Notes under the pieces: generated by a model
Told to the model about the DNA's origin: nothing
Databases searched by the model: none
What the model saw: only the letters and a program-made list of their open reading frames with translations
Program-made: the position numbers and the translations under genes
Shown here: positions 15,405 to 23,600 of the stretch, piece after piece
How the letters are laid out: each line of letters begins with the position of its first letter
Position numbering within the stretch: position 1 is the first letter of the stretch
Assembly: GCA_035308365.1 (NCBI GenBank)
Contig: DATGGU010000121.1
Coordinates: 22,924 to 86,923 of the forward strand
DNA: 64,000 nucleotides
Source: PALSA-505 sp035308365
GTDB lineage: Bacteria; Actinomycetota; Actinomycetes; Streptosporangiales; Streptosporangiaceae
Direction: 5' to 3'

Positions 15405-17612
15405 ATGTCGGCGAGTCCTGACGACTGTCCTGCCCAGGAGACCCGCCCCGGACAGTCGACCGTGGAGACGGCGTTCGCAACCAGCCTCAACATGCCACCG
15501 TCCGATGACAAGCTGCGAGCCTTCTCGCCCGGGAAGACCCGTGATCATTCGGTACGACGGCAGGCTCCGTTGTCCGGTAGCCGTTCCATTAGCGGCGCAT
15601 TCCCAAGTTTGACGATCGAGCTGCAGCCCAGCACCCATCACGGCAGCGGCGGCACCAGTAGGCAGACTCCGCCCCCAGCACCCCAGCCAGATACCAGTCC
15701 GCAAGACCCCGGCCAACACGACACTGGCAGCGTCGCGGATGCTGACGGCGCCGCGGACGCCGGCCGAGACACGGGTGCCGGCCGAGACACGGGTGCCGGC
15801 CTGGACACGGGTGCCGGCCTGGACACGGGTGCTGGCGGAACCGCGGACGCGAGCTTCGCAGCTGATGAGCTGCTTGACCGTCTGGCGCCGGGCCCGGCGC
15901 TGGCCGGATTCGTCGCGCGTGCCCTTGACGATGGGGTAAACCGGCTCGATGACGACCAGCTGATCGGGGTGCTGGCGGCGGCCCGGCGAGTGGCGTCCTG
16001 GGTGGCAGCACTTGAAGTCGACGCGATCGCAGAGTTGCTGCGCCGCCGCGAGGCCAGCGGTCGGCCGCGTGATGTCGAGTATCTCGGTGACGAGGTCGCG
16101 GCGGCTCTGACCATGACCGTTCGGGCCGGCAGCGCGCTCGTGGGCTTCGCGGCCGAGCTGACCAGATTGCCCGCTACCCGTACGGCGTTGCGGACAGGGC
16201 TGATCGACCGCATCAGGGCCGGAGTCATCGCCGACGAGCTTGCCGTACTGGATCCGGCCCGAGCTGTAGCAGTGGAACAGCTCATCATCGGTACCGCGCC
16301 AGGACTGACGAGCGGGCAGCTGCGGGACCGGGTGCGCCGGGCGGTGCTGGCCGCCGATCCCACCGCAGCCGACCGGCGCCGCAAGGAATGCCAGCGCGAT
16401 GCCAGGGTCGATCTGGTCGATGAGCGGACTGGTACCGCGTCGCTGTGTGGCCGTGACCTGCCCACTGCCGCTGCGCTGGCCGCCGACGCCAGGGTCGATG
16501 CCAAAGCCCGAGCGCTGAAGGCCGCCGGAGCAGCAGCCACGCTGCCCCAACTCCGGGCAGCCGTGTTCCTTGCGTGGCTCGCCGGCCAGGACGTGACCCA
16601 CATGCTCGAAGCCATCCTCGGCACCCCTAGCAACAGCACCGCCAGCGACAGCGCCCCCAGCAATGGCGCCCCCAGCAATGGCGCCCCCAGCGACAGCGCC
16701 CCCAGCAATGGCACCCCCGGCGACAGCACCTCCAGCGACAGCACTCCCGACAACAGCACCCCGGGCAGTTCTGCTCTTAGTAACGCTCCCATGCCTGAGG
16801 ACACAGCAGCGTCCAACCACGACTTCCCCAGGCCTGAACCAGACCACGACGGGGCCACTGCCAGCGACAGTCCACCCGCTCATGCCGGTTCCGCAGGCGT
16901 CGAGGAGGGGCTGACAGTACGCGGGTCAGTGCATCTCACGATCCCGCTAACCACCTGGCTGGGACTCTCGGCCGCCCCGGGGGAGATCGCCGGGTTTGGC
17001 CCGGCCGATGCAGCTACCTGCCGCGAGCTTGCCGAGAGGATCGCCGCTAGCGGCGGATCCCGGTGGTGCGTCACCCTCACCGACCAGACCGGTCGAGCTG
17101 TCGCCCACGGCTGTGCCCGCCGCCCACCCCCAGACGGCCCCACCGGCCGCGACGGACCCGCGAGCCGCGACGGCCCTCCGGACCCAAGCCGCGACGGCCC
17201 TCCGGACCCAAGCCGCGACGGCCCTCCGGACTCAAGCCGCGACGGCCCTCCGGACTCGAGCCGCGACGGCCCTCCGGACCCAAGCGGCGACCATACGAGC
17301 TCGAGCAGCGACTACACCAGTCGAGACGGTCCCATGAGCTCTGGCAACCCGGCGAGGCTCGGTGACAAGACACATTGGCTGGCCCACGTCAGGATTAGCC
17401 CGATCGAGGCCGGGGTCTGCACGCATGCCCGTGAGGTGGCCGGGTACCGGATTCCCGCATCCCTGCACCACATCGTCAAGATCCGGCAGCGAACCTGTTC
17501 GTTCCCAGGCTGCAGACGAGCTGCCCGCCGGTGCGATGACGATCACACGCTGCCGCATGATCAGGGAGGCCGCACGTGTGAGTGCAACTTGGCACCGTCC
17601 TGCAAGCGATAA
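15405..17612 (+). CDS. DUF222/HNH endonuclease-like protein, C-terminally truncated
   Basis: 735 residues from an ATG preceded by GGGAGGTG; an upstream TTG at 15324 is less likely. A disordered N-terminus is followed by a DUF222 domain (about 150-420: LLDRLAPGPALAGFVARALDD, and DRVRRAVLAADPTAADRRRK). A long repeat-rich linker leads to a C-terminal HNH domain (CSFPGCRRAARRCDDDH, GGRTCECNLAPSCKR). The frame stops right before the last conserved His pair (normally LCRxHH) and the downstream sequence in no frame restores the usual 30-residue tail. DUF222/HNH genes are mobile, multicopy actinomycete genes of unclear role. Loss of the last metal ligand suggests a catalytically dead copy. Confidence 0.85.
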   Translation: MSASPDDCPAQETRPGQSTVETAFATSLNMPPSDDKLRAFSPGKTRDHSVRRQAPLSGSRSISGAFPSLTIELQPSTHHGSGGTSRQTPPPAPQPDTSPQDPGQHDTGSVADADGAADAGRDTGAGRDTGAGLDTGAGLDTGAGGTADASFAADELLDRLAPGPALAGFVARALDDGVNRLDDDQLIGVLAAARRVASWVAALEVDAIAELLRRREASGRPRDVEYLGDEVAAALTMTVRAGSALVGFAAELTRLPATRTALRTGLIDRIRAGVIADELAVLDPARAVAVEQLIIGTAPGLTSGQLRDRVRRAVLAADPTAADRRRKECQRDARVDLVDERTGTASLCGRDLPTAAALAADARVDAKARALKAAGAAATLPQLRAAVFLAWLAGQDVTHMLEAILGTPSNSTASDSAPSNGAPSNGAPSDSAPSNGTPGDSTSSDSTPDNSTPGSSALSNAPMPEDTAASNHDFPRPEPDHDGATASDSPPAHAGSAGVEEGLTVRGSVHLTIPLTTWLGLSAAPGEIAGFGPADAATCRELAERIAASGGSRWCVTLTDQTGRAVAHGCARRPPPDGPTGRDGPASRDGPPDPSRDGPPDPSRDGPPDSSRDGPPDSSRDGPPDPSGDHTSSSSDYTSRDGPMSSGNPARLGDKTHWLAHVRISPIEAGVCTHAREVAGYRIPASLHHIVKIRQRTCSFPGCRRAARRCDDDHTLPHDQGGRTCECNLAPSCKR
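15765..15840 (+). repeat. 18-bp in-frame repeat in DUF222 gene
   Basis: Four to five copies of GACACGGGTGCCGGCC(T/G)G at 18-bp spacing encode the hexapeptide repeat DTGAGx. Confidence 0.8.
16620..16785 (+). repeat. 15-bp in-frame repeat in DUF222 gene
   Basis: About ten units around AGCAATGGCGCCCCC encode SNGAP/SDSAP/SDSTP pentapeptides, forming a disordered linker between DUF222 and HNH. Confidence 0.8.
17150..17290 (+). repeat. 24-bp in-frame repeat in DUF222 gene
   Basis: Five to six near-identical copies of AGCCGCGACGGCCCTCCGGA plus four more bases encode SRDGPPDP/S. High identity between copies suggests recent expansion. Confidence 0.85.
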
Positions 17613-17732
17613 CGACACAGGTTGCCTGCTGCGGCGGTATGACCAAGCGGAATGGGCGTCCCAGCATGCCATGGAGGATTTGACGCATACTTGCGACAAA
17701 CCATCTGGCTGCGCGGTACGGCGGCTAAGGCG

Positions 17733-18011
17733 TCAGGCTGCGAGCAGTGGGTGTGCTTTGGCCTGTTCGTAGAGCGGTTCGGGCGCTAGGTCGATGCCAC
17801 CGGGCCACACCAGGGTTCCGGCCTCGGGATCGGCAGTGACCTGGGCGAAGTAGGCGGGATCATTCAGCGGCGAAAGGACCCCTGTCCACCGTTCAGCGGA
17901 GAAGTCGACATCTCCGGCTGTGCCGTCGCTGAACAGCAGGCGGAGCACGCGATCACCCACCACGGCGACACCCACGACGACAGGCAGATAGCTCTCGTCC
18001 ACGATCTTCAT
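17733..18011 (-). CDS. DUF2442 domain protein
   Basis: 92 residues starting MKIVDESYLPVVVGVAVVGD, with the DUF2442 pattern LRLLFSDGTAGDVDFS...PLNDPAYFAQV...TLVWPGGIDLAPEPLYEQA. Its ATG lies one base after the stop of the DUF4160 gene, so the two are translationally coupled. DUF2442 proteins very often pair with DUF4160 proteins; the pair has been considered toxin-antitoxin-like but I know of no firm activity. No catalytic motif is visible. Confidence 0.88.
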   Translation of the reverse strand: MKIVDESYLPVVVGVAVVGDRVLRLLFSDGTAGDVDFSAERWTGVLSPLNDPAYFAQVTADPEAGTLVWPGGIDLAPEPLYEQAKAHPLLAA

Positions 18012-18012
18012 G

Positions 18013-18276
18013 TTACGCCAGCGGGTCGATGCCGTGGAGGGGCTCGTTCCGACGGGCGCGCTCCCAGTTCGCCAGGATTTCACTGTGGCGGAGGGCAGCC
18101 CATTCCCGGACGAACTGAAGGGCCCTGGAGTCGAGACTGCCGGCCAGCACATCGCCGTCCGCAGAGACTGAGGCGCGACGGCCCGCATGGTAGGCATGGA
18201 AGTGGGCAACAGGATGATCGCGCTCATTCCAGTACATGTAGATCACCACTCCGTAGAAAGCGCTGACGCGTGGCAT
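18013..18276 (-). CDS. DUF4160 domain protein
   Basis: 87 residues with the typical DUF4160 string: MPRVSAFYGVVIYMYWNERDHPVAHFHAYHAGRRASVSADGDVLAGSL, and REWAALRHSEILANWERA. The His-rich HPVAHFHAYH motif is characteristic. An AGAGGA ribosome site precedes the ATG. It lies 17 bases after the RAMA-like gene and directly before DUF2442, forming a three-gene minus-strand operon. Possibly the partner of a toxin-antitoxin-like module; this is inference. Confidence 0.9.
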   Translation of the reverse strand: MPRVSAFYGVVIYMYWNERDHPVAHFHAYHAGRRASVSADGDVLAGSLDSRALQFVREWAALRHSEILANWERARRNEPLHGIDPLA

Positions 18277-18293
18277 AGCCCAGTCCTCTTAGC

Positions 18294-18695
18294 TCATTCG
18301 GCCTTCACTGGCCGGATCGACTGGAGCCAGACCCTGGAGCCGTCACCGTTGTCGATCTGCCAGAAGCCCCAGCCATTGCGGTTGTCGTTCACGCTCGGGT
18401 TATAGTGGCGAACCACCGCGCGTGCCGCACCCGTAGGGGTCTTGAACGATCTGCCCTTCAATGGCCCGTCAGCGATCTCCACACGGGAGGGCGCGAAATA
18501 CAACGCCCGAGTCCGATGTCCCTCGTAGTCGGCATAGATCGGCACGGCCTGCCGCCCAGCGTCTGACTCGTTTGTCTCCAGCGAACTCGTAGCAATCAGC
18601 CGTCGCACGATCTCACCTTCGGTGACATCCGCCATCCGTGCCGCGAAAGTTACGGTTCTCTTCACACCCTCATCAACTTCGATAGTCGCCATCAT
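18294..18695 (-). CDS. Small protein with RAMA-like C-terminal domain
   Basis: 133 residues from an ATG at 18695 with GGAG upstream; a longer frame adds an unlikely 37-residue hydrophobic leader. The N-terminus (TIEVDEGVKRTVTFAARMADVTEGEIVRRLI) looks like a small helical, ribbon-helix-helix-like or DUF-type module. The C-terminus (YADYEGHRTRALYFAPSRVEIADGPLKG, KTPTGAARAVV, NGWGFWQIDNGDG) resembles the RAMA domain found fused to restriction and modification enzymes, thought to bind DNA or modified bases. It heads the operon with DUF4160 and DUF2442. The RAMA call is by motif shape only. Confidence 0.65.
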   Translation of the reverse strand: MMATIEVDEGVKRTVTFAARMADVTEGEIVRRLIATSSLETNESDAGRQAVPIYADYEGHRTRALYFAPSRVEIADGPLKGRSFKTPTGAARAVVRHYNPSVNDNRNGWGFWQIDNGDGSRVWLQSIRPVKAE

Positions 18696-19062
18696 CACTC
18701 CGTCTCCGTCTAGTCTCAGCAGAAAGTAGAATAAATCAAGAAGTAAAGCAAGCAGACACAGCGCTCGACTGGGAAGCGATGCTACTGCGGTCGCGAGTCG
18801 GGTCAAACCGGTAGCCGATCTCTGCCGCGCAGCCCGGAGCTACGTCGGCAGCAAGAAGCGCCGTATCGCAAGGCCCCAGTTCAGGCCGGTAAGTCATGCT
18901 GCAGGCATGCTCCACTTTGCCGACGACATCACCAGGCCAAGCAGGGACAAGGTTGGCATCTGGACCAGCCAGCTCCCGGCGTCCTGGTCTGGCGGTTGCC
19001 GCATGGCCGTCGGTATACGGTCACTCCTGGGGTCTACCCGATCTGATCAGCTTGGAGGAAGC

Positions 19063-19569
19063 ATGCCGGACGAGCCGCCGGTAAGCAGGGAGAGCAAGCT
19101 GCTGCTCACGTCGCTGAACGGGCAGCGGGAGCATGTGCTCGGCGCTCTGGAAGGGCTTTCCGATGAAGCGCTGCGGCGGCCGGTGCTGCCCACCGGATGG
19201 ACGTGCCTGGGGCTCGTGCACCACCTGGCGCTAGATGTCGAGGAATGGTGGTTCCGCCGGATCGTCGCCGGTGAACAGCCTGGCCAGGAGGATTCCCAGG
19301 AGTCCGCCTGGCAGGTCCCGGCCACCATGCCTGCCGAGGCCGTGCTTGCCCTGTACCGGGAGCAGGTGGAGCGGGCCAACGCAATAATCGCCGCCACGCC
19401 ACTGGACGCGCCACCGGCCTGGTGGCCAGAGGATCTGTGGCCAAGCTGGCGGCTGGACGATCTGCGGGAGATCATTCTCCATGTGATCACCGAGACGGCC
19501 ACCCACGCGGGTCACCTGGACGCGGTGCGCGAACTCATCGACGGCCAGACCTGGCTCATCCTGACCTGA
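19063..19569 (+). CDS. DinB/DUF664 family protein
   Basis: 168 residues from an ATG with GGAGGA five bases upstream. It has the four-helix DinB pattern: LLTSLNGQREHVLGALEGLSDE, TGWTCLGLVHHLALDVEEWWF (first metal His), and REIILHVITETATHAGHLDAVRELIDG (second and third His). Such proteins are mycothiol- or bacillithiol-dependent transferases or hydrolases acting on electrophiles; the actinomycete thiol would be mycothiol. No partner gene gives the substrate. A 25-bp repeat array begins directly after its stop. Confidence 0.88.
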   Translation: MPDEPPVSRESKLLLTSLNGQREHVLGALEGLSDEALRRPVLPTGWTCLGLVHHLALDVEEWWFRRIVAGEQPGQEDSQESAWQVPATMPAEAVLALYREQVERANAIIAATPLDAPPAWWPEDLWPSWRLDDLREIILHVITETATHAGHLDAVRELIDGQTWLILT

Positions 19570-19570
19570 C

Positions 19571-19718
19571 TGGCCGCAAGCGCCGGCTGACGGGCTGGCC
19601 GCAAGCGCCGGCTGACGGGCTGGCCACAAGCGCCGGCTGATGGGCTGGCAAGCGCCGACTGATGGGCTGGCCACAAGCACCGGCTGGCGGGCTGGCCGTA
19701 AGCGCCGGGCTGAGGGGA
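19571..19718. repeat. 25-bp tandem repeat array
   Basis: Six units beginning TGGCC(G/A)CAAGCGCCGGCTG start at about 19571, 19596, 19621, 19646, 19668 and 19693. The first three are 25 bases long and nearly identical; the fourth lacks three bases. There are no spacers, so it is a minisatellite rather than a CRISPR. It fills the gap between the DinB and OsmC genes. Confidence 0.9.
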
Positions 19719-19773
19719 AGGAACGCGCCAGACGGCACGCACCTGAGCGCCGGCGCACTGGGAAGGAACGAGC

Positions 19774-20289
19774 ATGGACAGTGACACGCTACGTGCTGTG
19801 CAGAAACCACTCAAGGATGCCTACCGCGAGAACCCCGAGCAGGCACTCATCACCCTGACCGCCCGGGGCGAGCTGGGCGCGGAGGAGATCAGCTGCTCGG
19901 TCACTACCGGCCAGGCGCTGGCCAAGGCTGGCCTGCATCCGGCGACCGGCGGCGACGGGTCGCTTGCGTGCTCCGGCGACATGTTGCTGCAGGCACTGGT
20001 CGCCTGCGCGGGCGTCACGTTGCGGGCGGTGGCGACGTCACTGGAGATCCCCGTGGCCGGGGGCACCGTACACGCCGAGGGCGATCTGGACTTCCGTGGA
20101 ACTCTGGCAGTGGCCAAGGGCGCCCCGGTCGGTTTCAGGGCCATCCGCCTAGCCTTCGAACCCGACACCGACGCCAGCCCCGAGCAGCTCAGCAACCTCC
20201 TCCGCCTGACCGAGCGCTACTGCGTCGTCTACCAGTCCCTAGCCCATCCAGCCGAGATGGCGGCCACCATGACCAGAAAGACGGACTAG
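19774..20289 (+). CDS. OsmC family protein
   Basis: 171 residues with AAGGAACG upstream of the ATG. The OsmC/Ohr fold is indicated by the two peroxidatic-type cysteines, Cys78 in LQALVACAGVTLRAVA and Cys150 in TERYCVVYQSL, plus the CSGDMLLQAL context. Ohr/OsmC proteins reduce organic hydroperoxides through these cysteines; this copy is closer to the generic OsmC branch than to Ohr. No OhrR-type regulator is next to it. Confidence 0.88.
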   Translation: MDSDTLRAVQKPLKDAYRENPEQALITLTARGELGAEEISCSVTTGQALAKAGLHPATGGDGSLACSGDMLLQALVACAGVTLRAVATSLEIPVAGGTVHAEGDLDFRGTLAVAKGAPVGFRAIRLAFEPDTDASPEQLSNLLRLTERYCVVYQSLAHPAEMAATMTRKTD

Positions 20290-20333
20290 CCGAACCCAGG
20301 TCAGCGCATTCAAGCCCAGGCCACGCCCGGCCA

Positions 20334-20500
20334 AGCCCTGCCAGGTCCGGCCAAGTCCCTGCCAGGTCCGGCCAAGTCCCTGCCAGGTCCGGCCAATCCC
20401 CTGCCAGGTCCGGCCAGCCCCCTGCCAGGTCCGGCCAATCCCCTGCCAGGCCCTCGGCAGGCCCGGCCAATCCCCATCTAACTCCCTGCCAGGCCCGGCA
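20334..20500. repeat. 21-bp tandem repeat array
   Basis: Five near-perfect units of CCCTGCCAGGTCCGGCCAA plus two bases at 21-base spacing, then degenerate copies up to about 20500. It lies in the 350-base gap between OsmC and the ABC exporter; no gene is seen there. The unit contains a partial inverted repeat (GGCAGG / CCTGCC). Confidence 0.85.
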
Positions 20501-20620
20501 AACCCTTCTCAGAACCGGCCGGCCATAATCCCGCCCGAAGCCTCGGCCAACCCCTCTCACCCCAGGCCGAGATTTCCGGCTCCCACCGCCCCTCCCGCGG
20601 AAATTTTCTGTCGCTCCCGA

Positions 20621-20641
20621 TGGTTAGCGTGTCTAACTATG
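20621..20641. promoter_or_regulatory. Palindromic operator at ABC exporter start
   Basis: ATGGTTAGCGTGTCTAACTAT carries inverted half-sites GTTAG (20623-20627) and CTAAC (20633-20637), extended by AT on both sides. It ends inside the ATG of the ABC gene. The shape fits a MarR- or TetR-type repressor site. No regulator gene is adjacent. Confidence 0.6.
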
Positions 20642-23600
20642 GGACCGCATCGGGAAAGGGACACGGGGGCAGCCACCACAACAGAGGCTGACCAGGGCTG
20701 GATACGACGGCTCGCCGGGTACTGCTGGCGCTACCGGCGGAACACGTTCATCGCGCTTGGTGCGTCGCTGCTGGCGAGCGCCGTCACTGCGGCGATTCCG
20801 CTGATACAGCGGCAGATCATCGACAAGGTCATCGTCACTCACAAGGAGTCGATCTGGCCGCTCGCGGTCATGCTGATGGTCGCGGCCCTGCTCAGCTTTG
20901 CCGGCATCTACCTGCGACGGTACCGAGGCGGCCGGCTCTCGCTCGACGTCCAGCACGACCTGCGCACCGAGCTTCTCGGCGCTCTCACCAGGCTGGACGG
21001 CAAGCGTCAGGACGAACTGCACACCGGCCAGGTTGTCAGCCGCTCCATCTCCGATGTGAACATGGTGCAGAGCCTGCTCAGCATGGTCCCGGTCACCATG
21101 GGCAACATCGTCCTGTTCGTCGCGTCCGTGATCATCATGCTGTTCCTCTCGCCGCTGCTGACCATCGTCGCTCTGCTGGTCGGGCCCGCTCTGTACTTCG
21201 TGGCGATGGCCTCCCGGCGCAGGCTGTTCCCGTCGAGCTGGTACGCGCAGCAGCAGTCCGGCGCGGTGGCCGGCGTGGTGGAGGCAGCGGTCACCGGGGT
21301 GCGCGTGGTCAAGGGCTTCGGCCAGGAGGAGCAAGAACTCGAGCGGCTGGAACAGGCAGGCCGGCGGCTGTTCGCCGCCCGCGTGCGCACCGTGCGGATG
21401 ATGGCCCGCTACAGCCCGGCGCTCACCGCGATCCCCGCGTTCGGCCAGATCGGTGTGCTCGCGCTCGGCGGCTGGCTGGCCATCCATGGCCAGATCACGC
21501 TGGGCACCTTTCTGGCCTTCTCGTCCTACCTTGCCCAGATGACCGGCCCGGTCCGTATGCTCACCGGCTTGATCACCATCGGCCAGGAGGCCCGGGCGAG
21601 TGTCATCCGGGTATTCGAGGTCATCGATTCACGTCCGGTGATCACCGAGAAGCCAGATGCCCCCGCGCTGCCCCCGACAGCCACCGGCTTCGAACTCGAC
21701 AACGTGCACTTCGGCTACCACCCTGGCGAGCCGGTGCTCAGAGGCCTCTCCATCACAGCCGAACCAGGCGAGACCCTGGCCATGATCGGATCGTCGGGCA
21801 GCGGCAAGTCCACTGTCTCGCTGCTACTGCCGCGCTTCTACGACGTGGACTCCGGTGCCGTCAGGATCGGCGGTCACGACGTCAGGGACGTCACGGCCGA
21901 TTCGCTGCGGGCCGCGATCGGCCTGGTCATGGAGGACAGCTTCCTTTTTTCCGACACGGTGCGCGCCAACATCTCCTACGGCCGCCCGGACGCCACCGAC
22001 GAGCAGATCATCGCCGCGGCCCGGGCCGCCGAGGCCGAGGAGTTCATCACCGAACTTCCGGAAGGGTACGACACGGTCGTCGGTGAGCAGGGACTCAGCC
22101 TGTCCGGCGGTCAGCGCCAGCGGGTCGCGCTGGCCCGGGCCCTGCTCACCGATCCCAGGATCCTCATCCTCGACGACGCGACGTCCTCCATCGACCCACG
22201 CATGGAGGCGGAGATCCACGACACCCTGCGCCGGGTCATGCGCGGACGCACCACCTTGCTCATCGCGCACCGCCGGTCCACCCTGCAGCTCGCCGACCGG
22301 ATCGCCGTGCTGCACGAGGGCCGGGTCGAAGCCGTGGGCAGCCACGAGGAACTGATGGACCGCTGCCCCCGCTACCGGATGCTGCTGACCGGCCCAGACG
22401 ACGAGGCCGACCCCCTCTACGACGAGCCCGGCGAGCCCGGCGAGACCAGCGGAACCAGCCAGATCAGCGAGACCACCCACGCTGGCGGCCTGGCCGAGAC
22501 CAAGACCCTGTCCGCGAAGAACGGCGGGAACGCCGCCCGGGCCGCCAGGACCAGCGTCACCCGCCGTGGCGGCGGTGGTGACTGGGACAGTATGCTGGCC
22601 AGCCTCCCGCCGAGCCCGCAACTGCTCGCCCAGCTCGAGGCCCTGCCCCCCGCGACCGACGTGCCCAAGGTCGACCAGGCCGAGGCGCGCGCCCCACAGC
22701 CCAAGTTCACCCTGAGCAAGCTGCTCAAGCCGGTGCTGATCGCGCTCGTCGCCGGCCTTGTCCTGGACGGCCTGGACGCGCTGGCCTCGCTGGCGCTGCC
22801 CGCGCTGGTCCGGGGTGGCATCGACAACGGCGTGGAGGCCAAGGCGTTCCACGCCATCGTGGTGGTCTCGCTGATCGGACTGGCCATCGTGCTGGCCGAC
22901 TGGGTGGTCAACATGATCGAGACGATGGTGGTCGGCCGCAACGGCGAGCGGCTGCTCTACTCACTGCGGGTCAAGATTTTCGCCCACATGCAACGGCTGG
23001 GCCTGGACTTCTACGAGCGCGAACTCACCGGCCGGATCATGACCCGGATGACCACCGACGTGGACGCCCTGTCCTCGTTCCTGCAGACCGGGCTGATCAC
23101 CGCGGTCAGCGCCGTCTTGTCGTTCTTCGGCGTGATGGCCGCCCTGCTGATCATCAACGGCAAGCTCGGCCTGACCGTGCTGACGATCATCCCGCTGCTG
23201 ATCGCGGCCACGCTGATCTTCCGGGCCAAGTCGTCCAAGGCCTACAGCGTGGCCAGGGACCGGGTCAGCGTGGTCAACGCCGACCTGGCGGAGAACGTGG
23301 CCGGCCTGCGGGTGACCCAGGCCTACCGCCGCGAAGCGCACAACCGGGCCAAGTTTGCCGCCCTGAGCGACGCCTACCGGGCCGCGCGGCTGCGCTCGCA
23401 GCGGCTCATCGCGCTGTACTTCCCGTTCGTCCAGACGCTGTCCACCGTCGCCGGTGCTCTGGTGCTGGTCGTCGCCGCTGGCCAGGTGCAGGGCGGTGTG
23501 CTGACGGCCGGCGCGCTCATCGCCTACCTGCTGTACATCGACATGTTCTTCGCCCCGGTGCAGCAGCTGTCCCAGGTGTTCGATGGTTACCAGCAGGCCG

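Noticed and set aside
15327..16883. Long minus-strand open frame (about 518 codons) opposite the DUF222 gene
   Set aside because: It mirrors repeat-rich high-GC coding DNA; the plus strand shows clear DUF222 and HNH domains, while the minus frame yields only repeat-like VAGGA strings.
19571..20500. CRISPR array
   Set aside because: Units of 25 and 21 bases are directly abutting without unique spacers, and no cas gene is present.
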